The notes beneath the pieces were generated by a model that saw only the letters and a program-made list of their open reading frames with translations, had not been told where the DNA came from and made no database searches. Below, one piece after another: positions 37,201-47,000 of a stretch of DNA of 64,000 bases; position 1 is the stretch's first letter; each line of letters opens with the position of its first letter. The stretch is taken from assembly GCF_030463565.1 (NCBI RefSeq), contig NC_134653.1, positions 30,813,150-30,877,149 on the forward strand, in the 5' to 3' direction. Source of the DNA: Pelecanus crispus (lineage: Eukaryota > Chordata > Aves > Pelecaniformes > Pelecanidae). A program made the translations under genes and the position numbers.

Positions 37201-40200
37201 AGAGTTTACTTAAAATATATTAAAGTATGTTTTTTTTCTTTTTCTTCCCACAGTATCCAGTAGAAGGAAAGAAGTTAAAGCAAAGTGCACCCTGACCTGT
37301 GAGTATCTGACAGAGGAAGACTACACTGATCTGCTCTGGACAACCCTGTCAGAATTCCCTGGTAAGTGGCAATAAGAAGCACCAGTTCTTCACTGCCAGT
37401 GGCTTAGTGTGATTGGAATGGACTCTGGTACAAGCAATGAAATGGGCTCTTCTCTCTGGCCTAATGCCAATGTATTTCCTGCAGCACTGGAGCTCCTTGC
37501 TTGGACTACTTGATATATGCTGTGCACACAGTAGCTGTAGCTCTCTTCACTGCCCATGTGATCACTACAGATAAAATCACTAGTAATTGCTTTGTGAAGC
37601 TATAATGGTCCCTCTGACTGTGGATTCTATCCAAGCAACATATGAGGCATTCAGAGGAAGAGTAACAATTAAATCAAAGGGGCAGAATCACTTGAACGCT
37701 TATCCATAAATGACTTTCCAGAACTATTTTAAAAGGACCATGGGTATAGTGAATCAGTGGAGAACTTGCTTCCTAAAGCTCCGTGTCCAGCCTCAGTCAT
37801 GATTTTCAGACAGTTTCAGTGAATTTCAATGAAGAGTTTGACACAGGACAAGCAAGATAGTATGCAATAGCCATTGTTTCTTCAGGTGTAGAAGATGATC
37901 TCTCAGTATTAATCTGTTTGAAATGATACTGTGAGGCAGTGGTCAAGTTGTTTTTCATTGTTCTAGATTATAGTTTCAGGGACAAATGCCCAAAGAGAAA
38001 CCATTTAATAGGTGAAAAGTTATAAGTCTGTGACTGGTAAATATGCACAGTCCCTACCTAATGGGAGGACTGCCCTGCATAACAGTCATTCTGGGGAGGA
38101 TGTCAGTGTACAGTGGACAGAAAAGAGAATATGTACTCTTGGACTAATGCTATAGCTGAAAGGACTGATTTGATCCTGAGACATACCAAGGCAGGAGTGA
38201 GAAATACTAACAGGGATGCCTCTGAATACGACACTGGCAACTCTAATGCTTGAATAATCCCCGGACTTGCTGTACGTCTGCTTTTAAAAGGATCTGGAAA
38301 GTTGCATAAGAGGGAATACTTAACATTGTGAGACGTACAGAGCTTGATCTATTTCCTTTATTAAAGAGAAGGTGAGAAATAATTTGATGTCAGCATATAA
38401 ATAACGCAATGGAGAGAAAATACGAAGTTCTAAAGAGTCCTTAAATCTAACAGTAGGAGGATTAGCAGGGAACAATGGTCAGAAGTTGAACAAAAGATAT
38501 TCCAATGAGACACGAGGCAGGCATTTTTAACATTCATGTTGGTAACCACTGCAGAAATCAGTGGTTAACAGATGTCGGAGTTGATTGCTCACTCCTTCGT
38601 CAGCGTGTAGCCCCTGAGTGTGTGGGCATGTGGATGTGTGGACCAGTGGGGCTGTGAACATGGAGCAAGACTCACCAGCTGGGACACAGAGCTTCTGTTT
38701 TCATGGCTGGGGCCATCCATTCTACACCCCTGCCTGATGCCTCTGCTAGCAAAGTATTTTAAAGAAAGAGACAACAGAATTTCAAATCTAAATAACCCAG
38801 CCTATGTTAAAAGCCAGCTGCTGCAGCCTCCACCTCTGCTCAATTCCCAACAGTCAACTTGTCTCCTTCTACAGGTGTGTTAGTAACACTGTGGATTATT
38901 GATCGGATAGGCCGCAAGAAAACCATGGCCCTGTCCTTTTTTGTCTTCTCGTTTTGCAGTCTTCTGCTGTTTCTCTGCGTTGGAAGGTAAGTAAGATACA
39001 GTGAACAACTGGTATATCTGATTCATCCATGTTCTCTCTTGATTATGGCAGGAGAACTGGAAGTGGTGGTTTGAAAAGCCATGAGATGGTCGTGCTCGAC
39101 TGGAGAAGGAATTGAGGATGGTGTTAGGTTTTCTCACCAGAGTTTGGAAGGAAACTAAAAGAAGCAGGAGAGGAGAAATCCTTCACTATAATCTTGCGGA
39201 CAGAACAATCCAAAGGGGAAAATAAGAGCTTATGTCTGAGTAGGAGGTAACCATTGGACAACTTTTAAATCAGATCTGATGTCATGAGCCTCAGTAGCTG
39301 GTTCATGTACTGCTCTCTGCCATTCATTACCTGTGTTTCCCCAGGCTGACTCTACCAGGGCAGGGCTTCACAACCAAATCCAGTCTCTGCCTCCCATTCA
39401 GCTGCTCGGACTGCTTCACTTGTCATGGGTTGTCCGTGGTCAAAGTGCTATGGCACAATTACGTGAGGAGCAATAGACACAGACTGGCACAACCTCGAAG
39501 TTGTATACAGTTTGGCTGGTGGAGCTTGATGCTGGCATTGTAGATACATGGGCCCAATTTTTAAAAGAATTTGGGTTCACATTTTTGTATTGTTCAGTAT
39601 CTGTCCTTCATGCAGATTTTCCAAAGAACAAGTCAGTTGGCAGCTCTGCCCTTGAATCTTAATGGTACCGAATTTCCAGCTGAGCTCTGAGAGTCTGCCT
39701 CTGACTGCATCTGGCCTTCACGCCACATGCATGCAACAATGTCTGTACCTTGGGGCTGATGAACAAGGAAATGACCTAACAGCCAGAGGAGAGCTCTCTG
39801 AATTTAAACCTTTTCAGGCACTGTACAAAACCTTATAGTAAGGAAACCTTGTAATAAGAAGCCTTATAAAGTTGCAAATATCCAGGTGGTACGTAGGTTT
39901 ATGTCTTTTAAACAGGAAAGCTGCACTCTCATTTCCTTCTCATGTGTGCCATTTTTTTGTTAGCACCATTCATAACATGGAATATATTTTTCTTATTTAG
40001 ATAAGCTGAGGTATTTGCTGCTTATTTCAACAGGCCACAGCTGTCAGTTGGAATGAAAACACTTAGAAAACTGATGTGATTGTGGGAATGCAGATTGTTT
40101 GGCATCATTGTTATAGTAAAGGTCCAGAAAAAATACAAAGGGTTCATTAAAAAACAAAAGGAATTGTTCTAACAAATTTAGCATTTTTATTGCACTTGCC

Positions 40201-41592
40201 TCCAAGTTAAACAAACAGATTGTACAGAACAATCCCAAACACTGCTCTCCTTTTTATTCTCACAGAAATGTTCTTACTGTGCTGCTCTTCATTGCAAGAG
40301 CTTTTATTTCAGGAGGATTTCAGGCTGCTTATGTTTACACTCCTGAGGTAAGGAGGTTGTTTTTGTAATGAGAATGTTTAAGGGGAGTGAGAACATGGTG
40401 GGAAAGTCATTTTTATGACCTCTTCACAATGGACCTTACCCCAGATATGAGTTGATGATCTCATTGTCATTGTCTAACAGAACTTGCTGTAGTACCAATT
40501 ATTAATTTTAATTTCCATTGATTTAGGAGACTGAGGGAAGAGAACTTCCCACTAGTGTTAATGGGCTGATGCTTTGTTCACAGGTTTATCCGACAGCCAC
40601 ACGTGCTTTGGGCCTGGGAACATGCAGTGGAATGGCCAGAGTGGGAGCCCTCATAACCCCGTTCATTGCACAGGTAAAATCCCTTCTCCTTCTGAGACTG
40701 AAGGCACAGGAAGGTGATGGAGAACCTGCTTTTCTGCTCTAAGGGCCAAACCAAGGGCGATCTTTGCGTGATGTGTTGAAGGAGAGTTGTTGTACCTGTT
40801 CCTTGAGGAGAGTTCAGGCTCATCTCTGAATTTACCTCTTGCTCCAGAGCTCCATATGTTGGGGGATAAATAACCAAGAAGCAGGCTGCTGGATGGATGT
40901 AAGGACACCTCGGAAGCCATCACCTGGAGATGGGATTTGTGAGAGGCAGGGAGTTTCTGTGCATGGTGCAATGCCACCTTTCTCTTGAGATCCCAGGCTG
41001 AGGTTCTGGAGGCTACAAACCTTCAGGGTATGTGGAAAGAACTAGACAGGGAGGTTGGGAGAGCCAGGCTTCGCAGGGACAGGACTCAGAAGACTGTGTC
41101 AGAAGCAGTGGCTCTGCAGGTGGCTAGGTAGAAAACCTGTGATTTGCTTAAGTCCTGTCTAATACATAAGGGCAGCAGCACCTTGTGGAACTTGTAATCC
41201 AGACTGTTTTGTCAGTGTTTAATAGCTATGTGTAATCATTGAGGAAAGAAAGTATGCAGCAGTGCATGCTAAACATTTTTTTCCAATACTATAATTAAAA
41301 TTTGTACTACTACATTAGTATTTGTATTTCTTTCTGTGATAAGGCTCAGGGGTACTATTTTGTATTTTCTGCCTTTTTTCTTCAGGTGATGTTGGAATCT
41401 TCAGTCTATTTAACACTGCTGGTTTACAGTGGATGTTGCCTGCTGGCCGCTGTGGCTTCCTGCTTCTTGCCCATTGAAACAAAAGGTCGTGGCTTACAGG
41501 AGTCCAGCCACAGAGAATGGGGACAGGAGATGGTTGGGAGAGGATCTCATTCCCCAGGTGTCACCAGGTCAAACTCTGGATCACAGGAATGA
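19256..41592 (+). CDS. SVOP: SVOP, synaptic vesicle 2-related protein (complete, 16 coding exons)
   Basis: SVOP is a 12-helix major-facilitator-superfamily protein of synaptic vesicles, related to SV2 proteins and organic-ion transporters; its substrate is not settled. The joined exons give 548 aa, the human length, with all phases compatible. The acidic cytoplasmic N-terminus ([12 protein letters not shown], then an E/D-rich tract to about residue 65) precedes the helices. MFS motif A appears as [11 protein letters not shown] at 141-151, with its second-half copy DRIGRKK at 395-401. WLPESARY at 257-264 ends helix 6, and [12 protein letters not shown] at 509-520 is the sugar-transporter-type tail motif. 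The C-terminus is RSNSGSQE. The start has G at -3 and +4. Intron 3 uses a GC donor. SVOP is divergent from USP30 and convergent with DAO. Confidence 0.97.
21720..21740 (+). repeat. G21 homopolymer in SVOP intron 1
   Basis: Twenty-one consecutive G residues are present. Such runs can form G-quadruplexes and are also prone to assembly length error. Confidence 0.95.
23444..23604 (+). CDS. SVOP: SVOP coding exon 2
   Basis: It encodes [14 protein letters not shown] through [14 protein letters not shown], the cytoplasmic N-terminal tract. The acceptor is TTCTTAG|G and the donor GATG|GTGAGT. Confidence 0.95.
25202..25287 (+). CDS. SVOP: SVOP coding exon 3
   Basis: It encodes [20 protein letters not shown] through TGLAW, leading into helix 1. 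The acceptor is TTTCTAG|AT. The donor is the non-canonical TGG|GCAAGT. Confidence 0.93.
26381..26479 (+). CDS. SVOP: SVOP coding exon 4
   Basis: It encodes 33 residues, [19 protein letters not shown] through WQVALLTS. The acceptor is CTTCTAG and the donor TCG|GTAGGA. Confidence 0.96.
28541..28612 (+). CDS. SVOP: SVOP coding exon 5 (MFS motif A)
   Basis: It encodes [20 protein letters not shown] followed by GRKT. The acceptor is TTCACAG and the donor ACA|GTAAGT. Confidence 0.96.
28848..28972 (+). CDS. SVOP: SVOP coding exon 6
   Basis: It encodes [20 protein letters not shown] through [11 protein letters not shown]. The acceptor is AATACAG and the donor TC|GTAAGT. Confidence 0.96.
31595..31645. 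repeat. 25-bp imperfect duplication carrying two branch-point-like GTGCTAAC motifs
   Basis: CTCATTGTGCTAACGTGGCA and CTCAATGTGCTAACATGACA are consecutive copies with a 25-base period just upstream of the acceptor of SVOP coding exon 7. Each carries a CTAAC match to the branch-site consensus. Confidence 0.85.
31666..31729 (+). CDS. SVOP: SVOP coding exon 7 (64 nt)
   Basis: It encodes [20 protein letters not shown] and Glu214. The acceptor is TTTACAG|G and the donor GAG|GTGAGC. Confidence 0.96.
33000..33125 (+). CDS. SVOP: SVOP coding exon 8
   Basis: It encodes 42 hydrophobic residues, [19 protein letters not shown] through LLFAVLCF, covering helices 5-6. The acceptor is TGGCAG and the donor TTT|GTAGGT. 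Confidence 0.96.
34178..34306 (+). CDS. SVOP: SVOP coding exon 9
   Basis: It encodes [20 protein letters not shown] and the start of the central cytoplasmic loop, to IISRQ. The donor is CAG|GTATGT. Confidence 0.97.
35675..35748 (+). CDS. SVOP: SVOP coding exon 10
   Basis: It encodes [20 protein letters not shown] and leads into helix 7. The acceptor is CAACAG and the donor TG|GTAAGA. Confidence 0.96.
36064..36140 (+). CDS. SVOP: SVOP coding exon 11
   Basis: It encodes [20 protein letters not shown] followed by GDVCS. The acceptor is TTTGCAG|G and the donor GCA|GTGAGT. Confidence 0.96.
37254..37361 (+). CDS. SVOP: SVOP coding exon 12
   Basis: It encodes the luminal-loop segment [18 protein letters not shown] through LWTTLSEFP. 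The acceptor is CCACAG and the donor CCTG|GTAAGT. Confidence 0.96.
38875..38986 (+). CDS. SVOP: SVOP coding exon 13
   Basis: It encodes [20 protein letters not shown] through LLLFLCVG, including the second motif A copy. The acceptor is CTACAG and the donor AAG|GTAAGT (AG|GT phase). Confidence 0.96.
40266..40347 (+). CDS. SVOP: SVOP coding exon 14
   Basis: It encodes [20 protein letters not shown] followed by AYVYTPE. The acceptor is TCACAG|A and the donor GAG|GTAAGG. Confidence 0.96.
40584..40673 (+). CDS. SVOP: SVOP coding exon 15
   Basis: It encodes 30 residues, [20 protein letters not shown] through TPFIAQ. The acceptor is TCACAG and the donor CAG|GTAAAA. Confidence 0.97.
41386..41592 (+). 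CDS. SVOP: SVOP coding exon 16 with stop
   Basis: It encodes [20 protein letters not shown] through [20 protein letters not shown] and the tail [11 protein letters not shown] is at 41590-41592. The acceptor is TTCTTCAG. Confidence 0.97.
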   Translation: MMLESSVYLTLLVYSGCCLLAAVASCFLPIETKGRGLQESSHREWGQEMVGRGSHSPGVTRSNSGSQE

Positions 41593-43605
41593 TGGGACAT
41601 GAAAACCTGCTGAAAGAATGAATGATACAAGCAAGATCTCTTTCACAAAAAACCCAACCCTGAAGCATAGAAAGCTGACCATACTGTCACTGCCAATGTC
41701 ATGTGTCAAACTGCGGGAACTTTTGGGTTGAACCTAAGCAAATTGTGTCTCTGCTGCTCTTTGCTCACACTTCATAAAAACTTTACTTCTGTATTGAGAG
41801 ACATTTGATCCAGATATCATTTGAAGTTTAGGAGGAAGGGTTTTTCTTAAGTCTGTTGTGCTTGCATGGTCAGCTATTCAGCTTAAAATGTCCCGTGTCA
41901 AGCAAATAGCTAACTGAATGCAACTCAGTATAAACTGTAATTAAAATAATGTATTCTTGATGCCTAAAACCAGAAGATTAGTATTTATTGTGTACCTGGC
42001 ATAGCACACGGTGGATTCCATACACTACAGAATAGGTTTTATGAATTAGATGCCTGCCTTGCACTTTTAGCCATCAACAACAACAACAAAATATGATAAT
42101 GGCAAATCAACCAATGCTTTCTAGTTCCCTCGCTTATGGGTTCTGATCCTTGAGAATTAACAGGCACTGATTGCTTGGAAACAATTTTCTGAATGTTTCT
42201 CCCATCCAAGACAGGTAGTCTGAGTCAGTGAGGAGTGGTATTTGTTGCAGAGATGGAACCTCATATAAGAAATGTAAATCCTTGTAGTTTGGAGCAGAAT
42301 TTGACTTTTCTAACATTGCCAGAATCATTGAGCACTCTGTCTGTTGCTTGGTGAAGACCGCTTCAGCTGTACTGGTGTCTCTTTGTGTGTGGAGATGCAC
42401 GCTGTGGTTTTCTGCATGGGTCCAGGTATGTTTCTGCTCAATTTGCCTAAGTATGTTCTTGTGGTGGTGTAGCCAAAACCTTTGATAAAAATGCCTCAGT
42501 CTGAACAGCTGCGTGTAGCATTTTGGATGGAGCTGCTTTCAAGTGTCTCCCAACAGAAGCTGGCCTCCTGACAGCTGGGCAGAACTTTTTGATAGCTGCT
42601 GATTGTACATTGACTGTAACGTCAAGCTGGTGACAAAGGAATGTAGCTGGCATCATGTTGTACACGAGCAAAAATCATGGGAAGAGCTGATCTGCAATCA
42701 TCCTTAGATGAGGAACTTCACTCCTTCAGATGTCGCTCCTCGAGGTTGATGATTCTGCTCTTGTCAGAGAATGTAACAGAGTTCAGGTGAGGATAAGTTT
42801 GTCTTGTTTGTCAGAAATCTGTCACTATGCAGGAAGTCAGATTACAGAGTCTGGGGATGTGCAGCAAGGAAATGCATAAGGAAGCTGAGACATGTCTCAT
42901 CCATGTCTCAGTTTGTTTTCAGGATTCCAGACTATGGAACAGACAAGCGAATGTGAGATGGACTAAATGCTAATCACTAGGCTGTGGGAAGCAATACATT
43001 TTTATAGTATGTGTGGTCAGTTGTCTCAAGTAAACATAGTTAAGTGTGCAACAAATTTTTGCACAGTAGAATATTTTAAGTATTCTGGGAGCCAGGCCCC
43101 TTTTCTGTGGGGCAAAAATAAGTCGCTGAGTCCATGTTTGAGTGCAATACAAATGAACACAGTTGGGGTTCAGCTGTCACTTAGGGTTTTACAGAACTGT
43201 AGTGCAGTATAATGCTCCAAGACACATTAGGCTGTTTCTTTATAGCACTGAAGGAAAGTTAGAGTGGATAATTCCTTAAAGAAACTGAGGAAACTCAGAC
43301 TAATAAAAAAAGGCCAAAGAGGTTATTGATATTCTGTGTGTGGGTATCTTCTGCTGAGAAAAGTTAAAGTTTGACAAGGCACCAAGATGTCTGTCCATTT
43401 ATTTACCACTCTATGATGGTGACTGCAATGAAAGACTCCAGAAGCAGTTGGTCTAAACAGGCAAACTTTCCTTTTCACGGTAATACGAAAATGCAGTTCA
43501 GCTTACAGGAACTCCCACTCACACTGGTGGCAACCATTTTCCATGAGAACCCGCCATAACAAGAGTATTGGGGTTTGCAGGTGCAAGGCCTTGGCCACAG
43601 CAGCA
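41593..43605 (+). other. SVOP: Proximal 3' flank/3' UTR of SVOP
   Basis: No coding sequence is seen. An ATTAAA at 41940-41945 could end a 3' UTR of about 350 bases. Further AATAAA hexamers at 44175, 45912 and 46226 allow much longer forms, which would carry the CR1 inside the 3' UTR. Confidence 0.45.
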
Positions 43606-43609
43606 TGTC

Positions 43610-44056
43610 CAAAAGAAGCTGGTGAAGGGTCTAGAGAAGTCTTACGAGGAGTGGCTTAGGGAACTGGGGTTGTTTAGCCTGGAGAAAATGAGGCTCAGGG
43701 GAGAGCCTATCACACTCTACAACTACCTAAAAGGAGGGTGTAGTGAGGTGGCTGTTGGTCTCTTCTCCCAAGTAACAAGGGATAGGACGAGAGGAAGTGG
43801 CCTCAAGTTGCGCCAAGGAAGGTTTACATGGGATATTAGGAAAAAATTCTTCTCCAAAAGGGTTGTCAAGTATTGGAACGGGCTGCCCAGGGAAGCGGTT
43901 GAGTCCCCATCCCTCCTCCCAGGTATTTAAAACACATGTAGATGTGGTGCTTAGGGACGTGGTTTAGTGGTGGACTTGGCAGTGCTAGGTTAACGGTTGG
44001 ACTCGATGATCTTAAAGGTCTTTTCCAACCTAAATAATTCTATGATTCTATGATGA
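43610..44056 (+). mobile_element. CR1 LINE 3' fragment, longest copy (about 450 bp)
   Basis: It begins near GCTGGTGAAGGGTCTAGAGA and contains GAGTGGCTTAGGGAACTGG, GGATAGGACGAGAGGAAG and GGACTCGATGATCTTAAAGG. It ends in two ATTCTATG-type tail repeats. It is the same family as the copy at 16.1 kb and lies in sense orientation downstream of SVOP. Confidence 0.96.
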
Positions 44057-47000
44057 CATAGAAACACACTGTTCCAGTGGCTGTTGCTGTGTACTGGTTC
44101 GGTTATCTCTGTCTCTGCTGTCTCTGTATCCTGTGTGCTCAATCTCCAGCAAGCTCAAGTTCCAGTCAATCCCCAATAAACAGACAGGGTTCTCATGGCG
44201 CTGACAACCAGTGCAAATAATTTGTCTTCACCTCCTTCTGTCAGGCTGTAGTTGGATAATTCTCCCTAATGCACTATGCAACTGGGGTAGCTCAGTGCTG
44301 CCTCAAAGTAGAGGTAGATGGACTTGTTTCCCTTGGACTGTCCCTCCGATGTGCGAGAGATGGACAGGACGTTGGCAGTGAGGAAGCAGTTCCTGGGTGG
44401 GTTTAGATCAGATATTAGACCACACATGTGACCAGCGAGCTAGAAAACCTGCTTTACCTTTGCATGGTATGGACTGCTCACGCTTTAATGACAGTTCTGA
44501 CTACCATCTTCTTCCTCCTGCTGGTGAAGGCACCTGAGAGTGTGCCAGTCCACACTTGACAGGGCACATCCAGATGCTTACGTGTCTCTCGCTATTGGCT
44601 TGCCATTAGCGGTGTTTGCAGGTAGGTGTACACCCCAAAACTGGATGGCCTCTAGGAGAATTCAGCAGGGTGTAAGCTGGCATTAGAGGTGAGAAAGAAT
44701 ATAAAGTGCATGACATCCATGGCCTGAAGGAATGGCACCTTACAGCCTAGCTGCTAAGTTTGTTTGTCTGTTGCTGAGCACCTTTAGTTAAAATTCTGCT
44801 TTTCCAGTGTTAATGTTCACATATCACTTCATTTTTTTGAGTCAATATTCAACAGTTTTAAAGGACTGCATTGCAATGGCATTCAAAGTGTGCATTCAGA
44901 GAGTTTTAGGTGAAGTATATCTCTCATAAATTTGCACATATGTATACTTCAGATAAAATATTTCCCAGGTAAAGATTTGTAGGTAATGCGAAACCTTTTG
45001 ATGCTATTGAGTAGTTCAGTTTTAACCTGTGACATTTACAGTATTAAAAAGAAGGCATTTTTGCTTTTCATTTTTTATGAATTCTGCATTGAAAATGTAT
45101 ATAATGGTATAAATGCCAAGATTCGTCCTGCTGAGACATCTTCATACTCTGGGTCTTTGATTTAGAGACAGTGATGCCTAAAGCGTGATCCAAAGCTGAC
45201 TGAAGTCTGGGAGAATCTCCCACAGACATTCATGGGCTTTGGATCAGCTGAATAGAAGACGACAGGTAGGAGCCCGCCACAGCTGATCCCACCTCACTGA
45301 AATCAGCAGGAGCCTACTGGGCACCGAAAAAACAGAACTGAAGTTCAGGTTTTGCACGTCCTTGCACGTTATTAATAATGGAAGGACATTTTAGATTGTT
45401 CACTGAAAAACTGAAGAACATTTGGGTTGATACACAATAGCCTATAAATAATCACAAGTCATATTTTGTTAATATGGCAACACCATTGATGTATATAATA
45501 AGCTTCCAAAGATTGTTTTACACACTGTCGAGTATTTTTCACTGATAAAGGAATTAATATAGCTAGTTCATTTAAAACAATAAAGTGAGATAATTTTGAA
45601 TTAAAATTGAGAGCAAACAGAACTGTGGGATTCAGATTTGCTAACTGTCCAATATATTAAGGTGCAAAGCTGTTGTGGGAAAAATAATTCTCCAAGTGTG
45701 CTTTGATGGAATGATTTATTATTCCTAAATGCTTGCTGAAAGAACATTGAATGTTTTCCTGTGTTTGAATGTACAGTTTCTAAGCTGGATACATTTTAAT
45801 GTTTAAAAACTTTGTGTATATCAAGCTTGTTGTAAAATACTCCTTTTGTTCCTATGTTACTGATGCAACATTGGATAGTTTAATTCCACACTAGATATTT
45901 TATGTTAAACAAATAAATAGTTTTTTCAGTAAAAATGCTTTTGGCTGTTCTATGGGACTTTGACGAAGGGTCGGTAACTTTACCAATTTTTTGTCTTCAT
46001 GTTCAGAGATTTGAGGTATGTGCTGCACTGTGGACTCAGCTGGATATGCAAGGGCTCAGCACTTTGCAGATCCAACTCATTTTGTGTGTGTGTTTTGTGC
46101 ATTTGGACGTAAAGTCACAGGATTCATGTTCGCATTATAAGTAACCTCATAGATAACTACAGCTAAATACTTTTAAAATTATGTGAAGATCTTCAGTTGC
46201 TTTTTGCATTTAATTTGGTTTGGACAATAAAAAACAGTCAGTTTTGCTTCTTGCCTATGGGTAATTTCTAGCAATGCCTTTAGTGCTGCAATAGGTGATT
46301 GCAGATCACAAAGCCCCTTTGGGAGGAGGTGGCTTAGCATGTGTCTGGACTTCGGGGCAGGGAGGGTTCCTTCTATTTAATTTACTTTGTAATATAAGTT
46401 TTTCTTTTACCCATCTTGTTTTTATAAAATATAATTGAGTGCATAACCCTGACTGTATTCCTCTACCCTTTAAATGATATTCTTATTTTGATGTCCAGTA
46501 ATTTACAAACATAAGGTTGTTCACGTCTGAGGCAAAATGACTAACGATCTGCAAATACTTTGCATGCTAATACAGTGTGTTCTCATCTCGGTGTGCATTA
46601 ATCTTCCTTCTCACAGCTTGTGCAGGCGTTGACAGTCCACTGGGATGAAGAGTCTTATTTCTGGGAATGGAAACAGTTGGTAACTACGGAAGGGTTTGTA
46701 TCACGGAAGCAGTACTTGGGGAGAATATTCATTCTTCTGTGTTTTCTGCAAACTTCTTGGCATCCTCAGCCATTTCTAAAGCTCATTCTGTTTTCCAAAA
46801 TGCCAGAGCTGCTGTTTGCTTACAGAGGATAACTTTACTGATACTTGATGTATTTCCAGCTTTGTTCTGTGTCACAGGCAATTGTTGCTGAGAATTGTGA
46901 GTTCGTAAAATGTGCTGATGCCGGCCGCTGGAGATGGCGTTTTGTGCTTTTCAAGAAAGTATGCGCAGTGGCTGTCCAGACATCCCACTGACTCCCTCTT

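Noticed and set aside
43568-43930. 120-codon frame resembling a protein with [16 protein letters not shown]
   Set aside because: This is translated CR1 3' UTR sequence, shared with the 16.1 kb copy, and not a gene.
44281-44420. Possible old CR1-like match (GTTTAGATCAGATATTAG)
   Set aside because: One short similarity to the CR1 GTTTAGATTGGATATTAG stretch is not enough to call another element.
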